64,000 nucleotides of DNA from Bhargavaea cecembensis DSE10 (GCF_000348905.1 NZ_AOFT01000008.1:62001-126000); one strand, 5' to 3'. Counted from the stretch's first letter, positions 34,291 through 44,039 are shown. Notes: generated from the sequence alone by a model not told the origin. Program-made: numbers and translations.

Positions 34291-34390
34291 TTATTTGATC
34301 TTTCGCCGGGTCTTATTGATCTTTCGCGGGGCGTTATTGATCTTTCGAGGGACTTTGATGATCTTTCGCGGTCCCTAATTGATCTTCCAG
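34291..34390. repeat. Tandem degenerate repeat, 21-nt period (copy set C)
   Basis: GATCTTTCG (last copy GATCTTCCA) begins at 34297, 34318, 34339, 34360 and 34381, an exact 21-base period, with TTATT before most copies and a variable GC-rich filler. Five units, the longest of the three 21-nt arrays in the window. Confidence 0.85.
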
Positions 34391-34407
34391 CCCCGCCACC
34401 CCTTTTG

Positions 34408-34566
34408 TTGCCCGGCTCTGCGGGCCAGGCCCGCTCCGCTTTTCTGCTGTCCAGCTGCACGGGCCAGACCCTCGGGGTCATAAGCCGGCCTGCTTTGCGG
34501 GTCAGGACCCGCGACGCATTCCGTCTTATGCCTGTCGGGTCTGAACAGGCCCGCTCCGCTTTTCTA
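34408..34566. repeat. GC-rich imperfect repeat, about 38-39 nt period
   Basis: GGGCCAGGCCC-like self-complementary cores occur at about 34422, 34461, 34499 and 34537. The block CAGGCCCGCTCCGCTTTTCT is repeated exactly at 34426-34445 and 34546-34565. It fills the space between the 21-nt array and the mmsA-like stop. Each core can form a small hairpin. Confidence 0.65.
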
Positions 34567-36030
34567 TCAGTGACGCTGTGTGAGCATTTTCTTGCGGGTG
34601 TAGAACTCGATGCCGTCTTTGCCGTTGGCGTGGAGGTCGCCGTAGAAGCTCTTCTTGTAGCCCGAGAACGGGAAGAAGGCCATCGGTGCAGGGACGCCGA
34701 GGTTGACGCCGAGCATGCCGGCATCGATGTCGTCGCGGAATTCGCGGATTGCCGATGCGCTGTCCGTATACAGGCAGGCGCCGTTTGCAAAGTCCGAAGC
34801 GTTCGCAAATTCGATTGCTTCCGAAAGAGTTTCAACGCGGACCACAGACAGAACAGGCGCGAAGATTTCATCTTTCCAGATCTTCATTTCCTGTGTCACC
34901 TCGTCAAAGATCGTCGGTCCGACGAAATAGCCGCCTTCGGAGCTCGACTTGTCGTTGCGGCCGTCGCGGACGAGTTTCGCGCCTTCCTCGACGCCCGATT
35001 CGATGTAGCCGATCGTGCGGTCCTTGTGGGCCGGACGGATGACCGGTCCGAGGAACACATCGTCTTCAAGACCGTTGCCGATTGTGATGTCGTCTGCCGC
35101 TTTTTTCAGCCGGTCGACAAGCTCATCCGCTACGTCTCCGACGGCCACGACGACTGCCGCAGCCATGCAGCGCTCGCCGGCCGAGCCGAATGCCGCGCCG
35201 GTGATGTTCTTGACCGCATTGTCGAGGTCCGCATCCGGCATGACGATGGAGTGGTTTTTCGCGCCTGCCAATGCCTGGACGCGCTTGCCGTGTGCCGTAC
35301 CCGTCTTGTAGACATATTCTGCAACGGGCTGGGAGCCGACAAAGGAAATGGCCGGAACGTCTTTGTGCTCGAGCAGGCCGTTGACGACGTCATGCGCGCC
35401 GTGGACGATGTTGAACACTCCATCAGGCAGGCCTGCTTCCTTCAGAAGATCCGCCAGGCGGTTCGCCAGGAGCGGCGTGCGCTCGGACGGCTTCAGGACG
35501 AACGTGTTCCCTGCGACGATTGCAAGCGGGAACATCCATGCCGGAACCATCATCGGGAAGTTGAACGGCGTGATGCCGCCGATGACACCGATCGGATAGC
35601 GATACATGCCCGATTCCATGTTTTTCGAGATGTCCGGAAGCTGCTGGCCCATCATGAGGGACGGCGCACCCGCCGCGAACTCGACGCATTCGATGCCGCG
35701 GAGCACTTCGCCGTGCGCTTCCGTGAAGCTTTTGCCGTTCTCGATCGTGACAAGCCGGGCGAGTTCATCCCAGTTCTCTACGAGCAGCTGCTGGAACTTG
35801 AACATGATTCGTGCACGCTGCGGCACCGGCGTCTTTTTCCAGGTCTTGAATGCCTCTTTTGCAACTGCAACTGCCTTGTCGAGGTCTTCTTTTGTGGAAA
35901 TCGGAACTTCCGCGATGATTTCTCCGGTTGCCGGGTTCGGGACTTCCTCATATTTTTCCGTGGTCGATTTGACCCATTGTCCACCGATATAGTTTGAAAG
36001 CGTTTGCGTTTTAACGACTGCTGTTTCCAT
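34567..36030 (-). CDS. mmsA: CoA-acylating (methyl)malonate-semialdehyde dehydrogenase
   Basis: A 487-residue aldehyde dehydrogenase. Catalytic Cys288 is in [12 protein letters not shown], and the N-terminal YIGGQWV and [18 protein letters not shown] motifs are typical of MmsA/IolA, which turn malonate or methylmalonate semialdehyde into acetyl- or propionyl-CoA. GGAGGAG lies before the ATG. It heads the transcript that continues into the aminotransferase; no inositol or valine genes are nearby, so the beta-alanine route is favoured. Confidence 0.92.
   Translation of the reverse strand: METAVVKTQTLSNYIGGQWVKSTTEKYEEVPNPATGEIIAEVPISTKEDLDKAVAVAKEAFKTWKKTPVPQRARIMFKFQQLLVENWDELARLVTIENGKSFTEAHGEVLRGIECVEFAAGAPSLMMGQQLPDISKNMESGMYRYPIGVIGGITPFNFPMMVPAWMFPLAIVAGNTFVLKPSERTPLLANRLADLLKEAGLPDGVFNIVHGAHDVVNGLLEHKDVPAISFVGSQPVAEYVYKTGTAHGKRVQALAGAKNHSIVMPDADLDNAVKNITGAAFGSAGERCMAAAVVVAVGDVADELVDRLKKAADDITIGNGLEDDVFLGPVIRPAHKDRTIGYIESGVEEGAKLVRDGRNDKSSSEGGYFVGPTIFDEVTQEMKIWKDEIFAPVLSVVRVETLSEAIEFANASDFANGACLYTDSASAIREFRDDIDAGMLGVNLGVPAPMAFFPFSGYKKSFYGDLHANGKDGIEFYTRKKMLTQRH
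35994..36008 (+). promoter_or_regulatory. cre-like site inside the 5' end of mmsA
   Basis: TTGAAAGCGTTTGCG matches WTGNAANCGNWNNCW except the last base. It lies 22-36 bases into the gene, where CcpA could act as a roadblock. Confidence 0.4.
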
Positions 36031-36115
36031 TGATAACTCCTCCTCTTGGTTAAATGGTCATCTTGACTGGTTGGCTTGTGCACTTCATAATCTACTGTAC
36101 AAACTATCAGAATGT

Positions 36116-36138
36116 TTGTCATTTGACAATGTGTCAAA
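36116..36138. promoter_or_regulatory. Overlapping dyads, candidate PucR-type operator (site 1)
   Basis: TTTGACA-atg-TGTCAAA (36122-36138) is a perfect seven-base dyad, overlapped by TTGTCA-tt-TGACAA (36116-36129). It sits between divergent mmsA and the PucR-type gene. Its core TTGACAATGTGTCAA matches sites at 44399-44413 and 49426-49440. Confidence 0.6.
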
Positions 36139-36177
36139 TTGACAGGCTATGTGATTGGACGAAAGGAAGGGCTGAAC

Positions 36178-37818
36178 TTGAAGAACATCGAGCTGACTGT
36201 CCGGGACGTACTGGAACGAGAGTCTTTTCAAAAAGCCAGACTGGCCGCGGGTGCATCCGGTCTTTCCCGGAAGATCCGCTGGTCGCATATCCTTGAAGTC
36301 CGGGAGTTTGAGTCGCTGATCAATGGCGGCGAACTGATCCTGACAACCGGCATCAGCATGGCGCTTGACCTGGAGACGCAGCTTTATTATATCGGGAAGT
36401 TAAATGAACTCGGGGCATCCGCACTGTGCATCGAACTGGCGGACTCCTCGAAACAGATCGCCCCGGAAGTTCTCAAGCTGGCCGACAATCTCGGCTTCCC
36501 GATCATCGTGTTCGAAGAAGTGATCCGGTTCGTCGACATCACGCATGATCTCCATACGGCGCTGATCAACCGTCATCACAAGATGATTTCCGAGCTGGAC
36601 CGCCTGTCGGGACGTTTTATCGAACTTTCCCTTACCTCCAACGGCATCCTGAAGATTCTCCAGGAACTCCATGAATACTTTCGGCGCGAGGCCATCTTCA
36701 TCTCCGACCGTCCGGCCCCCTACTTTTATCCTTCGGAGGCCAAGCATAGCGAATCCCTCCTGCGGTCCCGCCTCGAAGCGGAAGGCGGGCTGGAGGACAC
36801 CGAACGTTATGTGGAAATTGCGGACAGACGCTACGCGAACGTACCGGTGCGGGGCCCCGGGCAAGTGTGGGGACGGCTCTTCCTCGGCATGGATGAACCG
36901 CTCCAGGATGACTTTTATTTCCTGATCCTGGACCGCGCAGGCCTCGCCATTTCCCAGGTGCTCCTGCGGAACCGGACAATTGAAGAGCGCAAGCAGAACC
37001 TCGAGGACAAGGTGGTCCGGAACCTGATTACCGGGCGGCGCATGGATCCGGAAACGATCCGCGCCGTACTGCCGGCGCGCGGCAAAAACATGTACTACCG
37101 GGTGTTCACCATCCACATGCCTGAGATACCGCCATTCCCGTCACAGGACCTGCTTGAAGAAGAACTGGTCCAGCGGGCACTGCTGATCCGCAGTCTGTTC
37201 CAGCGGCACGGCTTCTTCCCCGCCATCACTTCGGGAGAAAATGAATTGATCGTGATTGCCTTCTTTATCTCGGAGGAACAACAGAGCCGACGGGACGACC
37301 GCTTCCGGCCGCTGATCCGGGAATTCCTCAACATGCCGGCACCACAGTTCGAGGGCAGCCGGTTCGGGATCGGGAAAACCTATCAGGACATCGCATACAT
37401 CCGGCGGGCCTACCGCGAGAGCGAGGATGTGATCCGGCTGCAGGAAGAGGGCATCACGGAATCGGTTTTCTATGAAGGGCTCGGAATTCACCGTCTGCTG
37501 CTGTTGCTGAAGCGGAGCGGAGAGCTGGAGACATACGTCGATGATTATCTGGGGGCGCTGCTTGAACACGATGCCCGTCATGACAGCCGCCTGTTCGAGA
37601 CGCTCGTTGTCTACCTGGAATGCGGCGGCGTCAAGAAAGAGGCGGCAGAGCGCCTGTTCATCGTGCGCCAGACGCTCTACCACCGGATCGGCAAGCTTGA
37701 GGTCCTGCTCGGTACAGACTTTATGGAGCCCGATAACCGGCTTGCGCTGGAAGTCGCCGTGCAGGCGTACCGGATGCTGGAGCAGAGCGGAGCGGAGAAA
37801 CTGCTGCCGGTTCATTAA
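36178..37818 (+). CDS. PucR-family transcriptional regulator
   Basis: A 546-residue regulator. The N-terminal PucR domain (TVRDVLERESFQKARLAAG, then VREFESLINGGELILTTG) is the ligand-sensing part, and the C-terminal HTH_30 domain has LFETLVVYLECGGVKKEAAERL and VRQTLYHRIGKLE. It begins with TTG at 36178, seven to eight bases after AAAGGAAGG; an upstream ATG at 36139 sits on the operator. Members control purine, GABA or beta-alanine catabolism; divergence from mmsA suggests local control of the beta-alanine genes. Confidence 0.9.
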   Translation: MKNIELTVRDVLERESFQKARLAAGASGLSRKIRWSHILEVREFESLINGGELILTTGISMALDLETQLYYIGKLNELGASALCIELADSSKQIAPEVLKLADNLGFPIIVFEEVIRFVDITHDLHTALINRHHKMISELDRLSGRFIELSLTSNGILKILQELHEYFRREAIFISDRPAPYFYPSEAKHSESLLRSRLEAEGGLEDTERYVEIADRRYANVPVRGPGQVWGRLFLGMDEPLQDDFYFLILDRAGLAISQVLLRNRTIEERKQNLEDKVVRNLITGRRMDPETIRAVLPARGKNMYYRVFTIHMPEIPPFPSQDLLEEELVQRALLIRSLFQRHGFFPAITSGENELIVIAFFISEEQQSRRDDRFRPLIREFLNMPAPQFEGSRFGIGKTYQDIAYIRRAYRESEDVIRLQEEGITESVFYEGLGIHRLLLLLKRSGELETYVDDYLGALLEHDARHDSRLFETLVVYLECGGVKKEAAERLFIVRQTLYHRIGKLEVLLGTDFMEPDNRLALEVAVQAYRMLEQSGAEKLLPVH

Positions 37819-37862
37819 AAACGGGAAAGTCCTGATGAAAAGGACTTTCCCGTTTTTCTTTT
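37819..37862. terminator. Bidirectional terminator
   Basis: AAAACGGGAAAGTCC pairs with GGACTTTCCCGTTTT, flanked by A and T tracts, between pucR-like and the converging amidase gene. Confidence 0.92.
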
Positions 37863-39117
37863 ATACACTTTTCTCTTCCAATACTTTCTCCTCTTGGGTA
37901 CTGGCATTCCGGTCCAGCTTCAGCACCGTATTCAAAAGGACATCCGCACCCTGTGCGCAATCCTCATACGATGTGTACTCATCCTCGCGATGGCTGTAAC
38001 CTTTGGCACTCGGAACGAAAATCATGGCTGTCGGAATGTAACTGGCGATAAATTGTGCATCATGCCCGGCTCCACTGTACATGTTGCGGGTTCTTAACCC
38101 GAGTTCTGCCGCTGTTTCGGAAACCGCATTGACAACAGCCCCATCGAATTCAACCGTCTCTCTTCCCCACAGCTTTCTGGAGGTTACCTCACACCGTTCA
38201 AGTGTTTTGGGGAGTCGGTCAATGATCCGCTCAACCTGCCGGACGACGTCCATGCTTGTGTGCCGTGCCTCGAGGGTAAACGTGACCTCGTTCGGGATGA
38301 CCGTATGGATATTTGGATGGGCCTGGATCCTGCCGATCGTGTAGACGAGATCCTCCGGCAGCTTTTTGAGTTCCCGCTGCAGGTCCACAATGACTTGTGC
38401 GGCAGCAAACATGGGGTCTTTTCTCATCGGGATGGGTGTGGTACCTGCGTGATTCGATTCGCCTTTCAGTGAAATTTCACAGCAGGTCATTCCCATCACG
38501 CCCTGGACGACGCCAATTTCCTCACCGGTATGTTCCAGCACCGGGCCCTGTTCAATATGCAGCTCTACGAAGGCAGCGGCTTCCCTGAGACGGTTCCCGG
38601 CTTCCCCCTCGTACCCGCTTATCTCTAGTGCTTGACCGAATGTCACGCCTTCCGTGTCTGCAGACAGGAGCATGTCTTCCTTCGCAAATTTTCCCGCCAA
38701 CACCCCGGAAGACATCATCGCCGGGTCGAAGCGGGCACCTTCTTCATTTGTAAAGTTCATCACTGTTATTGGATGTTCCGTCTCGATGTTCCGCTCTACG
38801 ATGGTCCGGACTACTTCCAGCCCTGCCACAACACCCAGCGTTCCGTCGAACCGACCGCCTTTTTTTACAGAATCGAGGTGTGAGCCCATCACAATCGGCG
38901 GCATGTCTTTTTTGCCGGATAAAGTGGCATACAGATTCCCCATGTCGTCCACTTTCACCGACATGCCAATTTCCTCACTGACTTCTATGAATTTATCTCG
39001 TGCGGCGATATCTTCCCGGGACAAGGAAAGCCTGGTCACTCCATTTTCCCCCGTAGCCCCGAATGAGGCGAACTGTTCCAGCAAACTCTGCAGCCGCTGA
39101 CGATTAACCTTTTCCAT
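37861..39117 (-). CDS. M20C zinc amidase (N-carbamoyl amino acid / beta-ureidopropionase type)
   Basis: A 418-residue metalloenzyme of the AmaB/HyuC/allantoate amidohydrolase group. Metal-site motifs are MGSHLDSVKKGG, NFTNEEGARF and VELHIEQGPVLE, and late YSGAGHDAQF. Family members hydrolyse N-carbamoyl-L-amino acids, N-carbamoyl-beta-alanine or allantoate. It is the last gene of a six-gene operon and converges on the pucR-like gene. Release of beta-alanine would link it to the neighbouring transaminase pathway; that is inference. AGGGGGG is upstream. Confidence 0.88.
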   Translation of the reverse strand: MEKVNRQRLQSLLEQFASFGATGENGVTRLSLSREDIAARDKFIEVSEEIGMSVKVDDMGNLYATLSGKKDMPPIVMGSHLDSVKKGGRFDGTLGVVAGLEVVRTIVERNIETEHPITVMNFTNEEGARFDPAMMSSGVLAGKFAKEDMLLSADTEGVTFGQALEISGYEGEAGNRLREAAAFVELHIEQGPVLEHTGEEIGVVQGVMGMTCCEISLKGESNHAGTTPIPMRKDPMFAAAQVIVDLQRELKKLPEDLVYTIGRIQAHPNIHTVIPNEVTFTLEARHTSMDVVRQVERIIDRLPKTLERCEVTSRKLWGRETVEFDGAVVNAVSETAAELGLRTRNMYSGAGHDAQFIASYIPTAMIFVPSAKGYSHREDEYTSYEDCAQGADVLLNTVLKLDRNASTQEEKVLEEKSV

Positions 39118-39146
39118 TTGGTATCCCCCCTCGATGCGTTGGAATC

Positions 39147-39785
39147 CTATTCTGAAAGAGCAGGATTGGCAGGTCTTGTTTCCAGATTTGACTTCATGAA
39201 TGATGCGATTTGGCGCTCGTCGGAATTCGGGCTTTTCTCCAGCTGCTCAATCACCCGTTTTTGCCGTTGCAAAGGTTGGTTTTGGCTTAACTTTGCCTTT
39301 CCTTCGATCTTGCTGATTTTGATTCTGAATCCCTGAACGCCCCTGGTCATTCCATCGATAAAATTTGAATCAGCCTGATCCAGCCTGTACGGACTATCCG
39401 GCGCTTCGTATTTGAGAACGATATCATTCAGGTGTTTTGCTAGCTCACTTCCGTTCCCAATCAGCTCGACTTCCCCAAATACATGCACCGTCACGTAATT
39501 CCATGTCGGAACTGCTTGATTCGTCTCATACCAGGAAGGTGAAATGTAACAATGGGGTCCATGGAAAACAGCCAATACATTTTGACCGGCAATGTCTTCG
39601 AATTGAGGATTCTGACGGGCGAAGTGCCCGTAAAGGGATAAGTGATCTTCACTTAACATTAACGGTAAGTGTGTGGCAAAAGGCAATCCATGATGCTGTG
39701 AGAACAGAGTCGCAAAACTATGCCGATTGATTATCCCACGGTTGATTTCGTCATCCGTAATTTTAAATTTCGGAGGGATATACAT
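39147..39785 (-). CDS. PaiB-like FMN-binding protein
   Basis: A 212-residue protein of the PaiB/FMN-binding negative regulator family: it begins [11 protein letters not shown] and contains [18 protein letters not shown] and [13 protein letters not shown], which form the split-barrel flavin fold. PaiB in B. subtilis was described as a repressor of protease and sporulation genes but may be an enzyme. AAAGGAG precedes the ATG at 39785; a Met ten codons earlier lacks a site. Inside the catabolic operon, 29 bases before the amidase. Confidence 0.88.
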   Translation of the reverse strand: MYIPPKFKITDDEINRGIINRHSFATLFSQHHGLPFATHLPLMLSEDHLSLYGHFARQNPQFEDIAGQNVLAVFHGPHCYISPSWYETNQAVPTWNYVTVHVFGEVELIGNGSELAKHLNDIVLKYEAPDSPYRLDQADSNFIDGMTRGVQGFRIKISKIEGKAKLSQNQPLQRQKRVIEQLEKSPNSDERQIASFMKSNLETRPANPALSE

Positions 39786-39833
39786 GGTGACACTGCTCCT
39801 TTCCGATGTTCGCACAAAAGGAAGAGCACCGGT

Positions 39834-40886
39834 TCAGATTCTGCTTGAACCGGCGCCTGCTTCACATGCCCTTCCTGTGCGATAGTCAAAAGATCCGGCG
39901 GTGAGGTTCATCACGATGCTGAAAACAGTCTCCATCTGCATGTGCTCCGGATGGGACGGGTTGATGTGTCTGCAAATGGAGTCCGGATAGTTTTCATGAT
40001 CGGATAGTACAGCAAACATCTGTTCAGCATTTGCGGTTTCATCCAACCCATTCATCAGCTCCTGGATCCGATTCAGACGAGGGGCAGAATCAGGAATCGG
40101 AAAGTCTGATACCGCCTTTTGCAGTTGCTGATCACAAATGTGATTGGTATGAACGACCAACCCGTTTTCAGGGGGAATGGCTGCAGTATGGACAGGCGAC
40201 ACCTCTGTGCCGGCCATCTCACCGCTTTTGGAAGCAATGAGAAAATGCGCGGGGGAGGCCATCCGCCCATCACTTACGGCTTCAGAAGCTTCCTCGAACG
40301 TATGGGAGTCCAAAACCGCACGCAACCCCAGGTGGATCGGCACTTTCGGCTGCCAGGTCCTTGTCATGAGTGCGTTCAGACAAACCCCTACACCGGCGCT
40401 GTTGGAACCGATTTTCCCGATAATGCCGCCTTCCGTGATCATTCGCACAGAAGGCTTCCCCTCCTGCTCGATTTGGATATCCAGCAGCGAATCTAACTGG
40501 CTGCTTTTCCAGTCCCAGTTTTGCCCGAGCCAGACTTCGCCCTCCCAGTTGCAAGCAAATGACGTACATCCATCCGGAGTAGCCGTCAGTGCAATCTCAC
40601 TTCTTGCATTTAATGCGAGAATATCTTCGAACCGGACACCGGCCCCGTCTGCGACGCCCTGCATCTCCTCCAGATAATCAGGCCGGAAAGCCGATATTGC
40701 GTCATGATGAAGCAATGCCTTTTCACAGGCCTCTTGCCAGGACATCCCCGTGTATCCATGGAAAAGTGCTTCATATGTGGACAGGCTATTTGTGATTTCT
40801 CTCTTTCCCTGCTCCCCGTGACCACGACCGATCTCATAAGGCGAGCCGCTCAGATGGATTTTTCTGACCGTCCGGGTATCGTTCAT
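39834..40886 (-). CDS. C45-family N-terminal nucleophile hydrolase (acyltransferase-like)
   Basis: A 350-residue Ntn hydrolase related to isopenicillin-N acyltransferase. The autocatalytic nucleophile is probably Cys107 in TPDGCTSFACN; upstream SPYEIGRGHGEQ and downstream WLGQNWDWK are family motifs. Members act on amide bonds of acyl- or aminoacyl-amines; the insect relative Tan cleaves beta-alanyl amines. Its ATG overlaps the stop of the amidohydrolase gene (40883-40886), so both are coupled and probably share a substrate. Confidence 0.88.
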   Translation of the reverse strand: MNDTRTVRKIHLSGSPYEIGRGHGEQGKREITNSLSTYEALFHGYTGMSWQEACEKALLHHDAISAFRPDYLEEMQGVADGAGVRFEDILALNARSEIALTATPDGCTSFACNWEGEVWLGQNWDWKSSQLDSLLDIQIEQEGKPSVRMITEGGIIGKIGSNSAGVGVCLNALMTRTWQPKVPIHLGLRAVLDSHTFEEASEAVSDGRMASPAHFLIASKSGEMAGTEVSPVHTAAIPPENGLVVHTNHICDQQLQKAVSDFPIPDSAPRLNRIQELMNGLDETANAEQMFAVLSDHENYPDSICRHINPSHPEHMQMETVFSIVMNLTAGSFDYRTGRACEAGAGSSRI

Positions 40887-42502
40887 GAACGGACCGCCTC
40901 TCCGCTCCGTTCAAAGACCGTCTCTCCGCCAATGATCGTCCGGTCGACCAGGATCTCAGGAATGTCATCGATTTCAGCAGTTAGAATAGAACGGTCCAGA
41001 ATGGCGAGGTCGGCAAGCTTCCCGGGTTCGATGGATCCAGTCCTTTCTTCGCTGAATCCGGAATAGGCCGCATTGATCGTGCAGCAGCGGATGGCATCGA
41101 GCAAGCCGATTCGTTCCGCCTCTCCGACAACCTGTCCGGACGGCGCCTTTCTCGTGATGGCGCTATGGATGCCCCTCATCGGGTTAAAATCTGTAACCGG
41201 GCAGTCCGCTGTGAGCGTTGCCGGAACGCCGGCCTCGCGGTAGCTGGCTAGCGGGTACATGTTTTGTGCACGCTGACCGTAGTTCTTTACATAGCCGTCC
41301 CCGTACTCATAGAAAAATGCAGGGTTTGGTGTCGGGACAGCACCCAGTTCCTTCATGCGCTGCACCTGGTCTTTTCTTGCAAGCCCGGCGTGTTCGATAC
41401 GATGGCGCGCATCTTCACGCGGGTGGAGCCTGAGCGCCTTGTCAATCGTGTTCAGCAACTGATCGATGGCCGCATCACCCTGTGCATGTGCTGTGATCTG
41501 CCAGCCTTTTTCATGTGCCGGGACAAACAATTCGTCAAGCTCTTCCTGAGTCATATAGTGAATCCCGTAGTTTTCAGGATCACTCGTATACGGTTCAGTC
41601 GTCCAGACGGTCGGTCCGCTGCTTGAGCCGTCAAGAAATACCTTGACCGGCCCGTACCTGAAGCGATCGTTCCCTTCACCGGTGCGGATATCCTTCTCCA
41701 GGTAATGCCTGACGACTTTGTCCGGATTGTTCAGCGCCCCGACCATCGCATACACACGCTGTGCGATCACTCCCTCTTCGGCATCCTCACGCAGCGCTTC
41801 AATGTTTTCAATGCCATAACCGGTCGCATCATGGACGGCGGTAATCCCTTTTTCCGCAAAGTGCCCCGAAGCGACCCTGTGGGCTTCGCGGATTTCATCA
41901 CGTGTATGGGCGGCTAGCTGATACAGGTTCATGTGGGCATTTTCAATGAGTCGTCCGTCCGGCTCACCGTCCGCATCCCTTCCGATGGTTCCGCCTTCCG
42001 GGTCCGGTGTATTACGGGTGATCCCGCCGATCGCCAGCCCCCTGCTGTTGACCGCGGAAATATGTCCGCATGCCCGGACCACCATCACAGGATGCTTGTC
42101 CGTAACACCATCCAATTCTTCGCGGGTCGGAAAACGCCCCTCCCCGATGGCATTCTCATTGAAGCCCCAGGCACGGACCCATTGCCCTTCGGGTACCGAA
42201 GCCGCCTGCTCCTTTAACTTGTCCAGCAAGTCCGGTATGGAACGGATACCAGGGTCCTTGCAGGAGACGGCAAGGACGTTGGCCCCGTACATCGTCGTAT
42301 GAATATGCGATTCGATGATGCCGGGCATGAGCGTCCGCCCTTCGAGGTCAGTGACCGCCGCCTCCCCATCCTGCAGTTTCAGAATGTCTTCCGCAGTACC
42401 TACAGCGAGAACTTTTCCGTCCTCTATGGCGACAGCTTCCGCGATTTCGTTTTGGCTGTTGACGGTGATGACCTCACCGTTGATAAACAGTTCCTTTGCC
42501 AT
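40883..42502 (-). CDS. Amidohydrolase family protein (YtcJ/LAF3 type)
   Basis: A 539-residue metal-dependent hydrolase. Motifs: N-terminal beta domain (FINGEVITVNS), metal site ESHIHTTMYG where most amidohydrolases have HxH, WVRAWGFNE, AHAQGDAAID, RHRIEHAGL and a C-terminal Asp in TADCPVTDF. This subfamily acts on exocyclic or N-acyl amides. GGAAGGGG precedes the ATG at 42502. It lies 31 bases after the transporter gene of the operon. Confidence 0.88.
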   Translation of the reverse strand: MAKELFINGEVITVNSQNEIAEAVAIEDGKVLAVGTAEDILKLQDGEAAVTDLEGRTLMPGIIESHIHTTMYGANVLAVSCKDPGIRSIPDLLDKLKEQAASVPEGQWVRAWGFNENAIGEGRFPTREELDGVTDKHPVMVVRACGHISAVNSRGLAIGGITRNTPDPEGGTIGRDADGEPDGRLIENAHMNLYQLAAHTRDEIREAHRVASGHFAEKGITAVHDATGYGIENIEALREDAEEGVIAQRVYAMVGALNNPDKVVRHYLEKDIRTGEGNDRFRYGPVKVFLDGSSSGPTVWTTEPYTSDPENYGIHYMTQEELDELFVPAHEKGWQITAHAQGDAAIDQLLNTIDKALRLHPREDARHRIEHAGLARKDQVQRMKELGAVPTPNPAFFYEYGDGYVKNYGQRAQNMYPLASYREAGVPATLTADCPVTDFNPMRGIHSAITRKAPSGQVVGEAERIGLLDAIRCCTINAAYSGFSEERTGSIEPGKLADLAILDRSILTAEIDDIPEILVDRTIIGGETVFERSGEAVRS

Positions 42503-42533
42503 GATGTCATTCCCCTTCCATGCGGAGCCGGCG

Positions 42534-44039
42534 TCAGATTGACGCCGGCTTCGTTGTATTTTCCGGAACTTCCTCATACAGTTCATCCACCATATCCGGG
42601 AAGAATTCTTCGACTGTCTTCTTGGAGACCGGTTCGGTCAGCAGAGAAACGATGAAGAAGATCGGCAGGTTGACGAAGAGCCCCCATATTCCGGCATGGA
42701 TGCCCAGCGGATGCGGGAACCAGACCGAGAAGACCAGCGTCACGACAAAGCCTGCAGCGAGTCCCCAGAATGCGCCCTGCTTGGTTGCACGCGGCCAGAA
42801 GAACATTCCGACAAGCGCCGGGAACGCCTGGCCGATAAAGCCATAGCCGATCAGCAGGATGTAAACGAGGCTGGCAGGCTGCATGATCGAAATCGGCGCA
42901 ACGATCAGACCCATGATCGGGAAGATGAGCCAGCGCGTCAGTTTGCCCGCTTTCTCATCAGACAGCTTGAAGATTGGCTGGATGATGTCCTTGCTGTAAC
43001 TGAGCGCTGTCCCATGGATACACGGCTCGCTCGAGGACATCGCAGCAGCCAGTGTTCCCGCACCCAACAGACCTGCCAGAAGTACCGGCATATTATCCAT
43101 CGCCATCTGGATGGCGACGGTGTCCGCCTGTGCCAGCGATGGGTAAACGAAGATGCCGATGAATCCTACCACCAGCATCGGAATGCACACGACGTAGTAA
43201 GTCGGAAGCATCGTGGCTGCGGTACGGATCGACTTACGTGTATTGGCTCCCATCCACTGGATCCAGTGAGTCTGCCAGACCGATACCATGGAAATCAGAA
43301 TGGATGTCGTCCAGAACGCAAAACCCATGTCCCCCAGGTTTCCCGGAAGTGTCAGGAATTGCGGTGCCTCTTCGCGGACCCGCTCAAACACCGGACCGAA
43401 CGAATAACCGCCTGTAAACTGCTTGACTACCCACAGACCGAATGCCCACGAGACAACGAACATCAGTGCACCCTGAAACGCATTCGTGATTCCGATCGCC
43501 CGTAACCCGCTCTTGAACAGATAGATTGAAATAACGGCGAGAGACAAAATTACGCCCAGCCAGACCGGAATCTTGCCGTGGCTCATGACATTCAGAATAT
43601 AAGCAGAGCCTGTGGTTTGAAGAACCGCGTAGGCAAGAACTCCAATCGAAGTGACGAAGGAAGCCAGTGCTCCCAGGGCAGGACTCTCATAACGGTGAGT
43701 GATCGCTGCCCCCTGCGTCACATGGTTATACTTCACGCCAAGGTCCCATACTTTCGGCCCCAGATACCATGCGGTTATGCCCATAAACGTCAGATAAACG
43801 ACAACGTATAGAACCGGTACCCCTTTCGAATACGCCCATCCCGGTGCCCCCATGAACGTATACGCGCTGATGCCCCCTGCACCGACAAGAAGATACATGA
43901 CAATCGGCCCCAGGCTGCGGCCAGCAACTCCCCATTCTTCCACTTTGTTCATATTGCGCCCTTTACCTGCGCCGAAGCCGAGCCAGACCGCAATCACCAT
44001 GTAGGAAACCGTAATTAAAAAGGGAATCCACTGTGCCAT
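42534..44039 (-). CDS. Sodium:solute symporter (SSS family)
   Basis: A 501-residue transporter with about thirteen helices. SSS features include WGVAGRSLGPIVMYLLVGAG (shortened GRSLGPIVMYLLVGAGG) near the N-terminus and LAAAMSSSEPCIHGTALSYS, the Na+-site helix. It should import an organic solute with Na+; the following hydrolase genes suggest an amide or acylated amine. Its ATG overlaps the stop of the small DUF3311-like gene (44037-44041). Confidence 0.92.
   Translation of the reverse strand: MAQWIPFLITVSYMVIAVWLGFGAGKGRNMNKVEEWGVAGRSLGPIVMYLLVGAGGISAYTFMGAPGWAYSKGVPVLYVVVYLTFMGITAWYLGPKVWDLGVKYNHVTQGAAITHRYESPALGALASFVTSIGVLAYAVLQTTGSAYILNVMSHGKIPVWLGVILSLAVISIYLFKSGLRAIGITNAFQGALMFVVSWAFGLWVVKQFTGGYSFGPVFERVREEAPQFLTLPGNLGDMGFAFWTTSILISMVSVWQTHWIQWMGANTRKSIRTAATMLPTYYVVCIPMLVVGFIGIFVYPSLAQADTVAIQMAMDNMPVLLAGLLGAGTLAAAMSSSEPCIHGTALSYSKDIIQPIFKLSDEKAGKLTRWLIFPIMGLIVAPISIMQPASLVYILLIGYGFIGQAFPALVGMFFWPRATKQGAFWGLAAGFVVTLVFSVWFPHPLGIHAGIWGLFVNLPIFFIVSLLTEPVSKKTVEEFFPDMVDELYEEVPENTTKPASI

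Noticed and set aside
34248-34871. Minus-strand frame running through the repeat block into mmsA
   Set aside because: It is generated by the 21- and 38-nt repeats and the shadow of mmsA; no ribosome site or conserved domain.
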